From Phascolarctobacterium sp. (GTDB lineage Bacteria > Bacillota > Negativicutes > Acidaminococcales > Acidaminococcaceae): a stretch of 14,773 nt of DNA. The notes beneath the pieces were generated by a model that saw only the letters and a list, made by a program, of their open reading frames with translations, was not told where the DNA came from and did no database searches. The translations under genes were made by a program, and so were the position numbers. Positions 7,400 to 13,922 of this stretch are shown one piece after another. Within the stretch, counting starts at the first letter, position 1, and each line of letters opens with the position of its first letter. The DNA is taken from assembly GCA_016302525.1 (NCBI GenBank), contig JAEDNJ010000019.1, forward strand, positions 1-14,773, in the 5' to 3' direction.

Positions 7400-9052
7400 A
7401 TGCTTTTAGGTATTGATGTAGGCGGCACTTTTACAGATGCTGTAGTTTTAGAACAGGCTGAGGTGGTGGCTCAGGCAAAACACCCTACTACTCATGCAAA
7501 TGTGCTAGAGGGAATATTGGCAGCCTTAGATAAGGTGCTGACAGAGGATATGCCAGCTAAGCTGGAAAGAGTGGTTATTTCTAGTACCATTGTTACTAAT
7601 GCCCTGACAGAAAATAAGGTTGCCCCTGTGTTCCTGGCTGTGATGACTGGTCCGGGTATGAATGTGAGCGGAAAATTCCCCGTTGAGCCCTATTATGTGG
7701 AGGGCTGTGTAGACCATAGAGGAAAGATTACAGCCAAGCCAGACTGGCAAAAGCACGCAGCCCTGCTCAACAAAAAGCAGAGCGGAGTTTGTGCTGTTAG
7801 CGGCAAGTTCGCTATTCGCGAGCCTCAGCAGGAGGAGCTGTTAGCAGATAAGCTAAGAAAGGCTGGCTACAGCAAGGCCTTTTTGGGCAGCGAGCTGAGC
7901 GGTGAGCTAAACTTTGTGCGCCGTACTAATTCTGCGTATTTTGCAGCTGCAGTTTATGAGCTGTTTTTAGATTTTTGTCAAAAGGTGCTGCGGGCTCTGT
8001 ACCAAAGAAAAATTACGGCTCCCGTGCATATTCTTAAGGCAGATGGTGGCACTCTGCCCATTCAGGTGGCCTTAGAGCAGCCTGTAGAGGCGGTCTTTAC
8101 AGGCCCGGCAGCCTCTGTGCTGGGGATTGAGGCCCTAGCTGCACCAAATATGAACAGTATTTCCCTGGATGTAGGTGGTACTACTACGGATATTGCCTTT
8201 TGGGAAAAGGGCCTGCCCTTGATGGCAAAGCGTGGAGCAAATATTAATGGCTATCATACAGCTGTACGCTCCTTCCATATGCGCAGCATTGGTATAGGTG
8301 GCGACAGTAAAATTACAAGGCTGGCTGAGGGTGGCTATCAGGTGGGTCCTGAGCGTGAGGGACCGGCAGCTGCTGTGGGTGGAGCTGTGGCTACTCTGTC
8401 GGATGCGCTGATTGTTGCCGGCTATGTAAGCTTTGGTGATACGAATAAGGCTTTAGAGGCACTGCGTGTGTTTGGTGGCGACCCCATTTTGGAGGCTAGA
8501 AAAATAGTGCAGGCTGCTGTGGCTACAATTACTGCGACCATCAAAGAAATGCTGACTGAATGGGCTAAGCAGCCTGTTTATACAGTAGATGATGTGATTA
8601 AGGGCACAGAGTTTATTCCTGAGCAGCTTATTGGTGTAGGTGGTGGCTCTTTAGGTCTGATTAAGGCTGTGGGAGGGGCCATGGGCTTGCCTGTAGATAT
8701 TCCTAAGGGGGCAGTAGTGGCCAACGCTATTGGTGCTGCCGTAGCCCGTCCTACGCTTTCTGCTGGCTTAAGAGCAGACACAACAGAGAATTTTTACATT
8801 ATTCCTGAGAGTGGCAAAAAGGAGCGCCTGCCGAGGGGCTTTAACAAGCAAATAGCTATGGAGCTTTTAAGCACCTGGCTGCGCAATGAAACGAAATCCT
8901 GGCTCTTGCCAGACCAGGAAACAGAGCTCATTAGCTATGAGCATTTTAATACTGTGCATAGCTATTGGGACAGCGGCGATATTTATAGCCTGCGTATGCA
9001 GCTCAAGCCAGGCATCTTACATAAGGTTGCAGGCAAGGAGGTGAGCTTCTGA
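7400..9052 (+). CDS. Stand-alone hydantoinase/oxoprolinase (HyuA-type) ASKHA family protein
   Basis: HyuA/5-oxoprolinase proteins use ATP to activate and open cyclic amides such as hydantoins and 5-oxoproline; some relatives are carboxylase subunits. Numbering from 7400 (550 aa), the N-terminal domain opens with the phosphate loop GIDVGGTFTDAVVL. The second actin-like domain has SLDVGGTTTDIAFWEKG (D257, T261-T263, D264). A glycine-rich GVGGGSLGLIKAVGGAMG (from about 412) fits the adenosine-binding region. Full HyuA proteins are nearer 650-700 aa, so this is a shorter variant, and no HyuB partner is next to it. Start 7400 is preferred to the ATG at 7394 because AAAGGGG (7384-7390) is then suitably spaced. 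The stop overlaps the deacetylase start by one base (TGATG), so the two are probably translated together. The substrate is unknown. Confidence 0.85.
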   Translation: MLLGIDVGGTFTDAVVLEQAEVVAQAKHPTTHANVLEGILAALDKVLTEDMPAKLERVVISSTIVTNALTENKVAPVFLAVMTGPGMNVSGKFPVEPYYVEGCVDHRGKITAKPDWQKHAALLNKKQSGVCAVSGKFAIREPQQEELLADKLRKAGYSKAFLGSELSGELNFVRRTNSAYFAAAVYELFLDFCQKVLRALYQRKITAPVHILKADGGTLPIQVALEQPVEAVFTGPAASVLGIEALAAPNMNSISLDVGGTTTDIAFWEKGLPLMAKRGANINGYHTAVRSFHMRSIGIGGDSKITRLAEGGYQVGPEREGPAAAVGGAVATLSDALIVAGYVSFGDTNKALEALRVFGGDPILEARKIVQAAVATITATIKEMLTEWAKQPVYTVDDVIKGTEFIPEQLIGVGGGSLGLIKAVGGAMGLPVDIPKGAVVANAIGAAVARPTLSAGLRADTTENFYIIPESGKKERLPRGFNKQIAMELLSTWLRNETKSWLLPDQETELISYEHFNTVHSYWDSGDIYSLRMQLKPGILHKVAGKEVSF

Positions 9053-10371
9053 TGGCAAAGGATAATTTAGGTTTAGTATTTTTCCCGGCCTTTGACTGGA
9101 TGCTTAGTCCGGGTCATCCGGAGCGCCAGGAGCGTTTGCTTTACACTCGCGACCAGCTAGAAGAAGAGGGACTCTTTGATTGCGAAGAAATTCGTGAATA
9201 TCGTCCTCGTTTAGCGCAGATAAATGACCTGCAGCGTGTCCATATTGGTGTGCCCAAAATTGAGAAGCTGATTACTCCTGCTCATTTAACCTCGGCTGGT
9301 GGCTGCCTAGTAGCAGCAGATGCTGTCATGCGAAGAGAGGTTAAGCGTGCCTTTGCCCTGGTTCGTCCTCCCGGACACCATGCTATGAGAGTGGTGCACG
9401 GTATTCGTGGCTTTTGTACCGTAAATATTGAAGCAATCATGGTAGAGTATCTGCGTAGCCGCTACCAGGTAGGCAGGGTGGCTGTCATTGATACGGATGT
9501 GCATCACGGAGACGGCTCTTCAGAAATATTCTACAACGATCCGCATACTCTGTATATTTCCTTCCATCAGGACGGCAGAACCCTCTATCCGGGCACAGGC
9601 TTTCCTAACGAGGCTGGCACTCCTGGTGCCTGGGGTACGAATATTAACCTGCCTCTGCTGCCGGGAACGGGTGACGAGGGTCTGCACAGGCTTTATGACG
9701 GCTTAATCAGCCATATTTTGGAGGATTTCAAGCCCGACATTATCATAAACTCTGCTGGACAGGATAATCATTTTAGCGATCCTTTGGCTAATATGCAGGT
9801 TACAGCTCAGGGCTATGCCCGTCTGGCGGATAAGCTGCAGGCGGATATTGCCGTGTTAGAGGGCGGCTACTCTGTAGAAAGCGCCTTGCCCTATGTAAAT
9901 ACAGGTATTATTTTGGCCATGGCAGATATGGACTACAGCAGGGTTGTAGAGCCTGATTTGAGCGGGCTGAGACCGCAGGACCCACGCTGCAATAAGCGCG
10001 TAGATGAGCTGATAAGAGAGGTTGGAGATATTTACTTCAACCGCGAAAAAACACAAAAGGAAATGCTGGCTAAGTGTCGGGGTGTATTCTCGCGCAATAA
10101 GAGTATTTATTATGATGAAGAGGGTATTCGTGAAACCCAAAGAGAAACCGTGCATTATTGCCCACACTGTGATGGCTATTTTACTATTAGCACCGCAGCG
10201 GATAATACTCGCTTTGGCGACCAAAATGCCTTTATCAGTGTTATTCCTCGCCATGCCTGCCCTCATTGTCAGGCTGCTGCGAAGGATGAGGCCCTGCACG
10301 CTAAAAGAATGCAGCGCTATCAATATGTGCTGATTCAGCACGTTATTGATGGCTATATAGAAGAGGTTTAG
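9052..10371 (+). CDS. Histone-deacetylase-superfamily amidohydrolase with C-terminal CxxC...CxxC module
   Basis: Bacterial members of this arginase/deacetylase fold remove acetyl groups from small molecules such as acetylpolyamines or from protein lysines (AcuC), using zinc. The catalytic set is complete: GHPERQERL near the N-terminus, the histidine pair H109-H110 in RPPGHHA, zinc ligands D149 and H151 in DTDVHHGDG, the third ligand D238 in SAGQDNH, and the catalytic tyrosine Y273 in LEGGY. Residues beyond about 330 are extra compared with ~310-380-aa relatives and hold C370-x2-C373 and C403-x2-C406, each as CPHC, a likely structural zinc ribbon. Phenylalanine usually follows SAG; here it is glutamine. 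AAGGAGGTGA (9035-9044) and the one-base overlap indicate strong coupling to the upstream HyuA-like gene. Substrate unknown; acetylated small molecules seem likelier than histones. Confidence 0.9.
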   Translation: MAKDNLGLVFFPAFDWMLSPGHPERQERLLYTRDQLEEEGLFDCEEIREYRPRLAQINDLQRVHIGVPKIEKLITPAHLTSAGGCLVAADAVMRREVKRAFALVRPPGHHAMRVVHGIRGFCTVNIEAIMVEYLRSRYQVGRVAVIDTDVHHGDGSSEIFYNDPHTLYISFHQDGRTLYPGTGFPNEAGTPGAWGTNINLPLLPGTGDEGLHRLYDGLISHILEDFKPDIIINSAGQDNHFSDPLANMQVTAQGYARLADKLQADIAVLEGGYSVESALPYVNTGIILAMADMDYSRVVEPDLSGLRPQDPRCNKRVDELIREVGDIYFNREKTQKEMLAKCRGVFSRNKSIYYDEEGIRETQRETVHYCPHCDGYFTISTAADNTRFGDQNAFISVIPRHACPHCQAAAKDEALHAKRMQRYQYVLIQHVIDGYIEEV

Positions 10372-10485
10372 CTTAGCTGTTGCCCTATGGGAGCTGGTAG
10401 ACAGTTGTATTCTTGTCTGCTTGCACCTAGGGGGATATTTAAGCTTCTCGTTCAGTTTATTTGAAGCTTTTACTATACAGCTAAG
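10372..10485 (+). ncRNA. Candidate structured RNA or leader upstream of the rlmD-like gene
   Basis: The intergenic stretch can fold into a closed multi-branch structure. Outer stem CTTAGCTGT (10372-10380) pairs with ACAGCTAAG (10477-10485), 9 bp. Inside, CCCTA (10383-10387) pairs with TAGGG (10428-10432) and encloses GTAGACA (10397-10403) with TGTCTGC (10414-10420, one G-U). A third arm is AAGCTTC (10441-10447) with GAAGCTT (10463-10469), followed by TTTT overlapping its end; this arm alone could be a weak terminator for the deacetylase operon. I recognise no known riboswitch class. Pairings were found by eye and no covariation is available. Confidence 0.35.
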
Positions 10486-10503
10486 TATGTTTAGGTAGTT
10501 AAT

Positions 10504-11910
10504 ATGGAAATAAGGAAGAAGTTTATTCAAGATAAAAAAGAAGGCCTGGCTCGTAAGGCTACAGATGGCCATAAGCAAGGCTACAAGGCTGGCGAGCACA
10601 AAGCAGCTCAGCCTGCTAGGAGCAAGGGTTTTGAACAGAGGCAGGATAAGCGTGATTTAGAGAAGATGTATTCTCCTGAGGATGATTACTCTGTTGACGT
10701 GGAGAAAATGCAGCGCCTTTTGGAAAAAATGAAGCCTAGTGCCGAGCCTAAGTGTCCTCTTTTTGGCCGCTGTGGGGGCTGTCAGCTGCAAATGCTGAGC
10801 TATGAAGACCAGCTAAAGTTTAAACGCAAGGCTGTTGTTGAGGATATCCACATTATTGGCGGTCTGGCTAATACTCCGGTGCTGCCCGTAATAGGGGCTG
10901 CTAATCCATGGAATTATCGCAACAAAACGCAAATGCCCGTGGGCTTTGCCAAGGGCAGAGTTATTGCCGGCTGCTACGCCAGAGATACGCATAGCATTAT
11001 CGATACCATGGATTGCCCCATTCAGCAGGAGGAGAACAATGAGCTGCTGTGTGCCTGCCGTGAGATTGTCGAGAAGCTGAATATTCCTATCTATAATGAG
11101 GATAAGCATACGGGAATATTGCGGCATATTGTGGGTCGTGTGGGTCGCAATGGAGAGCTGATGCTGGTGCTTGTCACAACTGATGTTGAGCTGCACAACG
11201 CGAAACAGCTGGTGAATATGCTGCGTAAGCGTTTGCCGAAGCTAGTAAGCGTACACCAAAATATCCAGACCTATCATAATAGTGTGGTTATGGGGAGAGA
11301 GACGCGTTTGTTGTGGGGCAAAAATGTGATTCAGGCCAAGCTGGGACCCTTGCATTTTACTGTTAGCCCGCGTTCCTTCTTTCAAATTAACACGGCTCAG
11401 GCAGAGGTACTTTATAACACGGCTTTAGACTTTGCGCAGCTAACTGGCAAGGAAACGGTTATTGATGCTTATTGCGGGACTGGTACGATTTCACTTTATC
11501 TGGCGCAAAAGGCGCGCAAGGTTTATGGTGTGGAGATTGTGAGACCAGCAATTTTAGATGCTAAGCGTAATGCTGAGGCCAATAAAATCAAAAATGCAGA
11601 ATTCATTGCTGGGGATGCTACGCGTGAGCTGCCCAAGCTTTTAGCGAAGGGCGTTAAGGCGGATGTAATTGTCGTTGACCCGCCTAGAGCTGGCTGCACG
11701 CCGAAGGTTTTACAGACCTTTGCCGAGATGAAACCAGAGCGTATTGTTTATGTTAGCTGCAATCCAGAGACACTGGCAAGAGATTTAAAGCTGCTGGGCA
11801 GAATGGGCTATTTCACGGAAAAAGTGCAGCCGGTTGATATGTTCCCCCAGACCTATCACATAGAGAATGTTGCGTTATTATCTAGGGTTCATAAGTTTAA
11901 GAGCAGATAA
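10504..11910 (+). CDS. rlmD: RlmD/RumA-type 23S rRNA (uracil-C5)-methyltransferase with atypical N-terminus
   Basis: The family makes 5-methyluridine in 23S rRNA (U1939 and/or U747) using SAM and carries a 4Fe-4S cluster. Cluster ligands C84, C90, C93 (CPLFGRCGGC) and C171 (DCP) match the E. coli RumA pattern. The SAM site is VIDAYCGTGTISLYLA, followed by DPPRAGC. The nucleophilic cysteine is C419 in YVSCNPETLARD, and the C-terminus ends with FPQTYHIENVALL. The first ~75 residues are unusual: instead of a recognisable TRAM RNA-binding domain there is a lysine/glutamine-rich, probably disordered stretch. The start at 10504 has only a weak AGGT-type RBS; an internal ATG at 10666 is an alternative and would also lack TRAM. 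Position specificity (RlmD, RlmC or dual RlmCD) cannot be settled, so the symbol is approximate. Confidence 0.88.
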   Translation: MEIRKKFIQDKKEGLARKATDGHKQGYKAGEHKAAQPARSKGFEQRQDKRDLEKMYSPEDDYSVDVEKMQRLLEKMKPSAEPKCPLFGRCGGCQLQMLSYEDQLKFKRKAVVEDIHIIGGLANTPVLPVIGAANPWNYRNKTQMPVGFAKGRVIAGCYARDTHSIIDTMDCPIQQEENNELLCACREIVEKLNIPIYNEDKHTGILRHIVGRVGRNGELMLVLVTTDVELHNAKQLVNMLRKRLPKLVSVHQNIQTYHNSVVMGRETRLLWGKNVIQAKLGPLHFTVSPRSFFQINTAQAEVLYNTALDFAQLTGKETVIDAYCGTGTISLYLAQKARKVYGVEIVRPAILDAKRNAEANKIKNAEFIAGDATRELPKLLAKGVKADVIVVDPPRAGCTPKVLQTFAEMKPERIVYVSCNPETLARDLKLLGRMGYFTEKVQPVDMFPQTYHIENVALLSRVHKFKSR

Positions 11911-11993
11911 GGTCGAGTTTTTATGAGTGAGCTGAAATTAGTTGCTTTTGCCCTTTAGATAAGCACAAGGATTTTTGTTCTTAAAGAAATGAT

Positions 11994-12022
11994 TTCCCAT
12001 AGGAAGAATTTTGTGTTATAAT
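11994..12022 (+). promoter_or_regulatory. Extended -10 sigma-A promoter for the tadE-like gene
   Basis: A perfect -10 TATAAT (12017-12022) is preceded by the extended TGT element (12014-12016) and, after a 17-bp spacer, by -35 TTCCCA (11994-11999, 4 of 6 matches). Transcription from about 12029 gives a ~60-nt leader with RBS GGAGG (12075-12079), 9 nt before the ATG. The rest of the 178-nt gap after the rlmD-like gene shows no convincing terminator. Confidence 0.7.
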
Positions 12023-12088
12023 GAAAATGGTTTCTTGTTTAAACTTGAATTTATAGGCTAAAAGCTCGTTTTATGGAGGCTTCCGAAA

Positions 12089-12598
12089 ATGTGGAATAGG
12101 CTAAAGGATAAAAGAATAACTAATTCTAAACGAGGCTCTATCTTTATTGAGTTTGCAGTAGTTTTGCCTCTGCTCGTGTTTTTTCTCTTTATGATTATTT
12201 ATATGGGCTTGTTTATGCATGACTATGTGGCGCTTAATAATATTACTCGCAGTGCTGCTCGTTTTGTAGCTGTGTCGACTAGTGGCGCTAAGGCGGCAGA
12301 GGGCTATACAGAGACCGTTATGCAAACAAAAACAACAAATCTTAAAGCATATCTTAATGAGAATGAAAAAGGCAAGCTAATGCTCTACAATGTAAATTTT
12401 GATCAAATCAGCTATGTTGATAGTGCCAATCTGTCAAGTGTTGAAAATGGAGATAAGGGCTACGTTTTTAAAGGTAATGACGGCAAAACTGTGAATGTAG
12501 TTATGAAGGCTGTGAAGAGTGATGACAGCCCGCTGCTTGTTGATGAATTTATTCCTGATGTTTTAACCTCGGCTCTCAAAATGAAACTAGAAGATTGA
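12089..12598 (+). CDS. tadE: TadE/TadG-like pseudopilin
   Basis: TadE-family proteins are minor pseudopilins of the Tad (Flp pilus) machinery, inserted in the inner membrane and processed by the prepilin peptidase TadV/CpaA. The 169-aa protein has a short basic leader ending KRG (G16), then SIFIEFAVVLPLLVFFLFMI. The glutamate E21 is residue +5 after the expected cleavage site, as in type IV pilins, and the hydrophobic helix spans about 17-42. This is the family's TadE-like signature. The remaining ~125 residues are a soluble extracytoplasmic domain rich in Asn, Lys and Ser that I cannot match to anything specific. The gene has its own promoter and terminator and is separated by 428 nt from cpaB, so it is a single-gene unit next to the pilus operon. 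TadE versus TadF/TadG cannot be decided by eye. Confidence 0.78.
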   Translation: MWNRLKDKRITNSKRGSIFIEFAVVLPLLVFFLFMIIYMGLFMHDYVALNNITRSAARFVAVSTSGAKAAEGYTETVMQTKTTNLKAYLNENEKGKLMLYNVNFDQISYVDSANLSSVENGDKGYVFKGNDGKTVNVVMKAVKSDDSPLLVDEFIPDVLTSALKMKLED

Positions 12599-12661
12599 TA
12601 GGTATTTTTGCGGTAGTTCCTGGCTTAGCTCTAAATACAATTTTGCTAAATAACTGAAATC

Positions 12662-12702
12662 AACAATCTGCTGTCTGCGTTGTAGACAGCAGGTTGTTTG
12701 TT
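12662..12702 (+). terminator. Rho-independent terminator after the tadE-like gene
   Basis: A 15-bp stem (12662-12676 with 12684-12698, one G-U pair) with core CTGCTGTCT/AGACAGCAG closes a 7-nt loop and is followed by a T-rich run (TTTGTTATTT). It sits 64 nt after the tadE stop and should end that transcript, insulating the downstream pilus operon. Confidence 0.85.
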
Positions 12703-12921
12703 ATTTGTTAGGCAATATCGATTTTGACAGCAAAAGGAATGTCGAATAATGTAGATACAGGATTTCCGGACTAAGTAAAATGTCTGGAAGAATAGTGCAG
12801 CATATTAATTTTAGAGGTAGGTTTTTATCTTAGATTTAAAAAAAAACTTTAGTCGTTATAATGCTGCTTTAACAGTTGTTGTTGCTAATTATAAGTCAAG
12901 TATTAAGTTGCTTAAATACCT

Positions 12922-12949
12922 TCATGATAATTTAGTGGTAATATCATGA
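12922..12949. repeat. TCATGATA inverted repeat, possible operator
   Basis: TCATGATA (12922-12929) and its exact reverse complement TATCATGA (12942-12949) are separated by 12 bp. Their centres are 20 bp apart, about two helical turns, so both halves face the same side of the DNA. The pair ends 7 bp upstream of the candidate -35 at 12957, a usual place for an activator site. The binding protein is unknown. Confidence 0.4.
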
Positions 12950-12956
12950 GAAATGC

Positions 12957-12985
12957 TTGCGTTTTTTTTTACATTGATGTATACT
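12957..12985 (+). promoter_or_regulatory. Candidate promoter of the cpaB-cpaC operon
   Basis: TTGCGT (12957-12962) and TATACT (12980-12985) are spaced 17 bp apart; the -10 matches 5 of 6 and the -35 only 3 of 6, consistent with a promoter needing an activator. The first half of the spacer is a T run. An alternative reading, TTTACA (12968-12973) with TGTATC (12991-12996), also has 17-bp spacing. Confidence 0.45.
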
Positions 12986-13050
12986 TACAGTGTATCCGTG
13001 TAATTATTATTAGATATTAATATTCTATGCTAGAGAAGGGAAGGCTTTAT

Positions 13051-13899
13051 ATGAATGGCTTGAGGAAGCTAAATCCCAGAGTGCTAATTATTGCTGCCGT
13101 AATTTTAAGCTTGATTTGTGCAGGCTTGATTTATAAATATCTTAAGGACAAAGAGGCTGAGGCCCAAAGGGCGGCTCAGCTAGCTAAGCGTACTACATTC
13201 CGTTCGGTTGTCGTAACTACCAAGGATATTGAGCCTGGTGTGACTATCACGGCGGACATGGTGAAGGTGGAGCGGATGGAGGTTAGCAATACCCTGCCAG
13301 ATGCTGCTATTTCTACTACTGAGCTTATCGGTAAAGAGGTGCATAGCACCATTGCTGCTGGTAGGCAGGTTCCTCGCAAGGAAATAGTTAAAGATCTTAT
13401 CAATGCCTTTGTCGCTAATATCCCTAAGGATAAGCGTGCGATTACTTTAAGAATTGATGACCCCGTAGGTTTTGTAGCTGGCTTTGTTAAACCCGGTACG
13501 CGCGTGGATATTATCAGCTATAATACTAAGGAGCCTGGTCGCCCTGCAAGCGGCAAAATGGTGCTTCAGGATGTATTAGTTTTGGCTATGGGCAGCAAGG
13601 ATATTAAGGCTTCCAAGGATGTAGAGGAAGAAGAGCAAAAGAACAATGCTGCTGCGGCTGCTAATTTAGTAACCGTGGCTGTTACTCCTCGTGATGCTGT
13701 TATGCTGAGAGTAGTGTCTCAGGAAAGCAAGCTGACACTGGTTCTGCGCCCGAAGAGACCTAGTGATGATTATGTTGTTGGTACTCGCTATGAAGGTCAA
13801 CGTGTAGCTATGCCCATGCCGATGGCAGGTATGCAGGCTCCGCAAGGGAATCTGCAGCCACCTGTGCAGGTTATTCGTGGTACTAATGTTGGCAGATAG
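13051..13899 (+). CDS. cpaB: Flp pilus assembly protein CpaB/RcpC
   Basis: CpaB/RcpC is a periplasm-facing inner-membrane protein of the Tad secretion system that works with the secretin and supports pilus assembly. Numbering from 13051 (282 aa), a short basic N-terminus leads into one membrane helix (about 11-30), then a charged linker. A SAF domain follows (about 45-106), including VVVTTKDIEPGVTITADMVK and IGKEVHSTIAAGRQVPRKEI. The RcpC domain contains RAITLRIDDPVGFVAGFVKPG and VAVTPRDAVMLRVVSQ. The tail is rich in Met, Pro and Gln (MPMPMAGMQAPQG). Start 13051 is chosen because AAGGGAAGG (13036-13044) lies 6-8 nt upstream; the in-frame ATG at 13027 has no ribosome-binding site. The secretin gene follows after 23 nt. 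Confidence 0.92.
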   Translation: MNGLRKLNPRVLIIAAVILSLICAGLIYKYLKDKEAEAQRAAQLAKRTTFRSVVVTTKDIEPGVTITADMVKVERMEVSNTLPDAAISTTELIGKEVHSTIAAGRQVPRKEIVKDLINAFVANIPKDKRAITLRIDDPVGFVAGFVKPGTRVDIISYNTKEPGRPASGKMVLQDVLVLAMGSKDIKASKDVEEEEQKNNAAAAANLVTVAVTPRDAVMLRVVSQESKLTLVLRPKRPSDDYVVGTRYEGQRVAMPMPMAGMQAPQGNLQPPVQVIRGTNVGR

Positions 13900-13922
13900 T
13901 GCTAAGAAAAGAGGCTTATTAA

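Larger units (their letters stand above)
12599..13050 (+). promoter_or_regulatory. Long non-coding regulatory stretch ahead of the Tad pilus operon
   Basis: No convincing gene is present; the small frames lack ribosome-binding sites. After the terminator, TTGACA (12724-12729) with AATAAT (12745-12750) is a possible promoter with a short 15-bp spacer. It is followed by an 8-bp hairpin (12764-12771 with 12782-12789). Further candidates are TTTAAA/TATAAT (12835/12857, 16 bp) and TTGCGT/TATACT (12957/12980, 17 bp), the latter closest to cpaB. An 8-bp inverted repeat lies at 12922-12949 and the palindrome ATATTAATAT at 13014-13023. Runs of nine A (12838-12846) and nine T (12962-12970) fall inside the promoter regions. 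Confidence 0.55.

Noticed and set aside
9856..10599. A 247-codon open frame on the minus strand opposite the deacetylase and the start of the rlmD-like gene
   Set aside because: It lies antisense to a protein with all family motifs, its translation resembles no family I know, and it has no RBS or promoter that I can see; it is a codon-bias shadow.
10813..11196. A 127-codon minus-strand frame inside the rlmD-like gene
   Set aside because: Fully covered by a conserved methyltransferase coding region; low-complexity translation and no initiation signals.
11911..11993. Terminator after the rlmD-like gene
   Set aside because: T-runs are present but I found no stem longer than about 4-5 bp in front of them.
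12780..12833. Short frame of 17 codons (MSGRIVQHINF...) in the gap before cpaB
   Set aside because: No ribosome-binding site and no recognisable product; the surrounding sequence looks regulatory.
13027..13050. Earlier ATG as the start of cpaB
   Set aside because: No ribosome-binding site upstream, and the good AAGGGAAGG site lies between it and the ATG at 13051.
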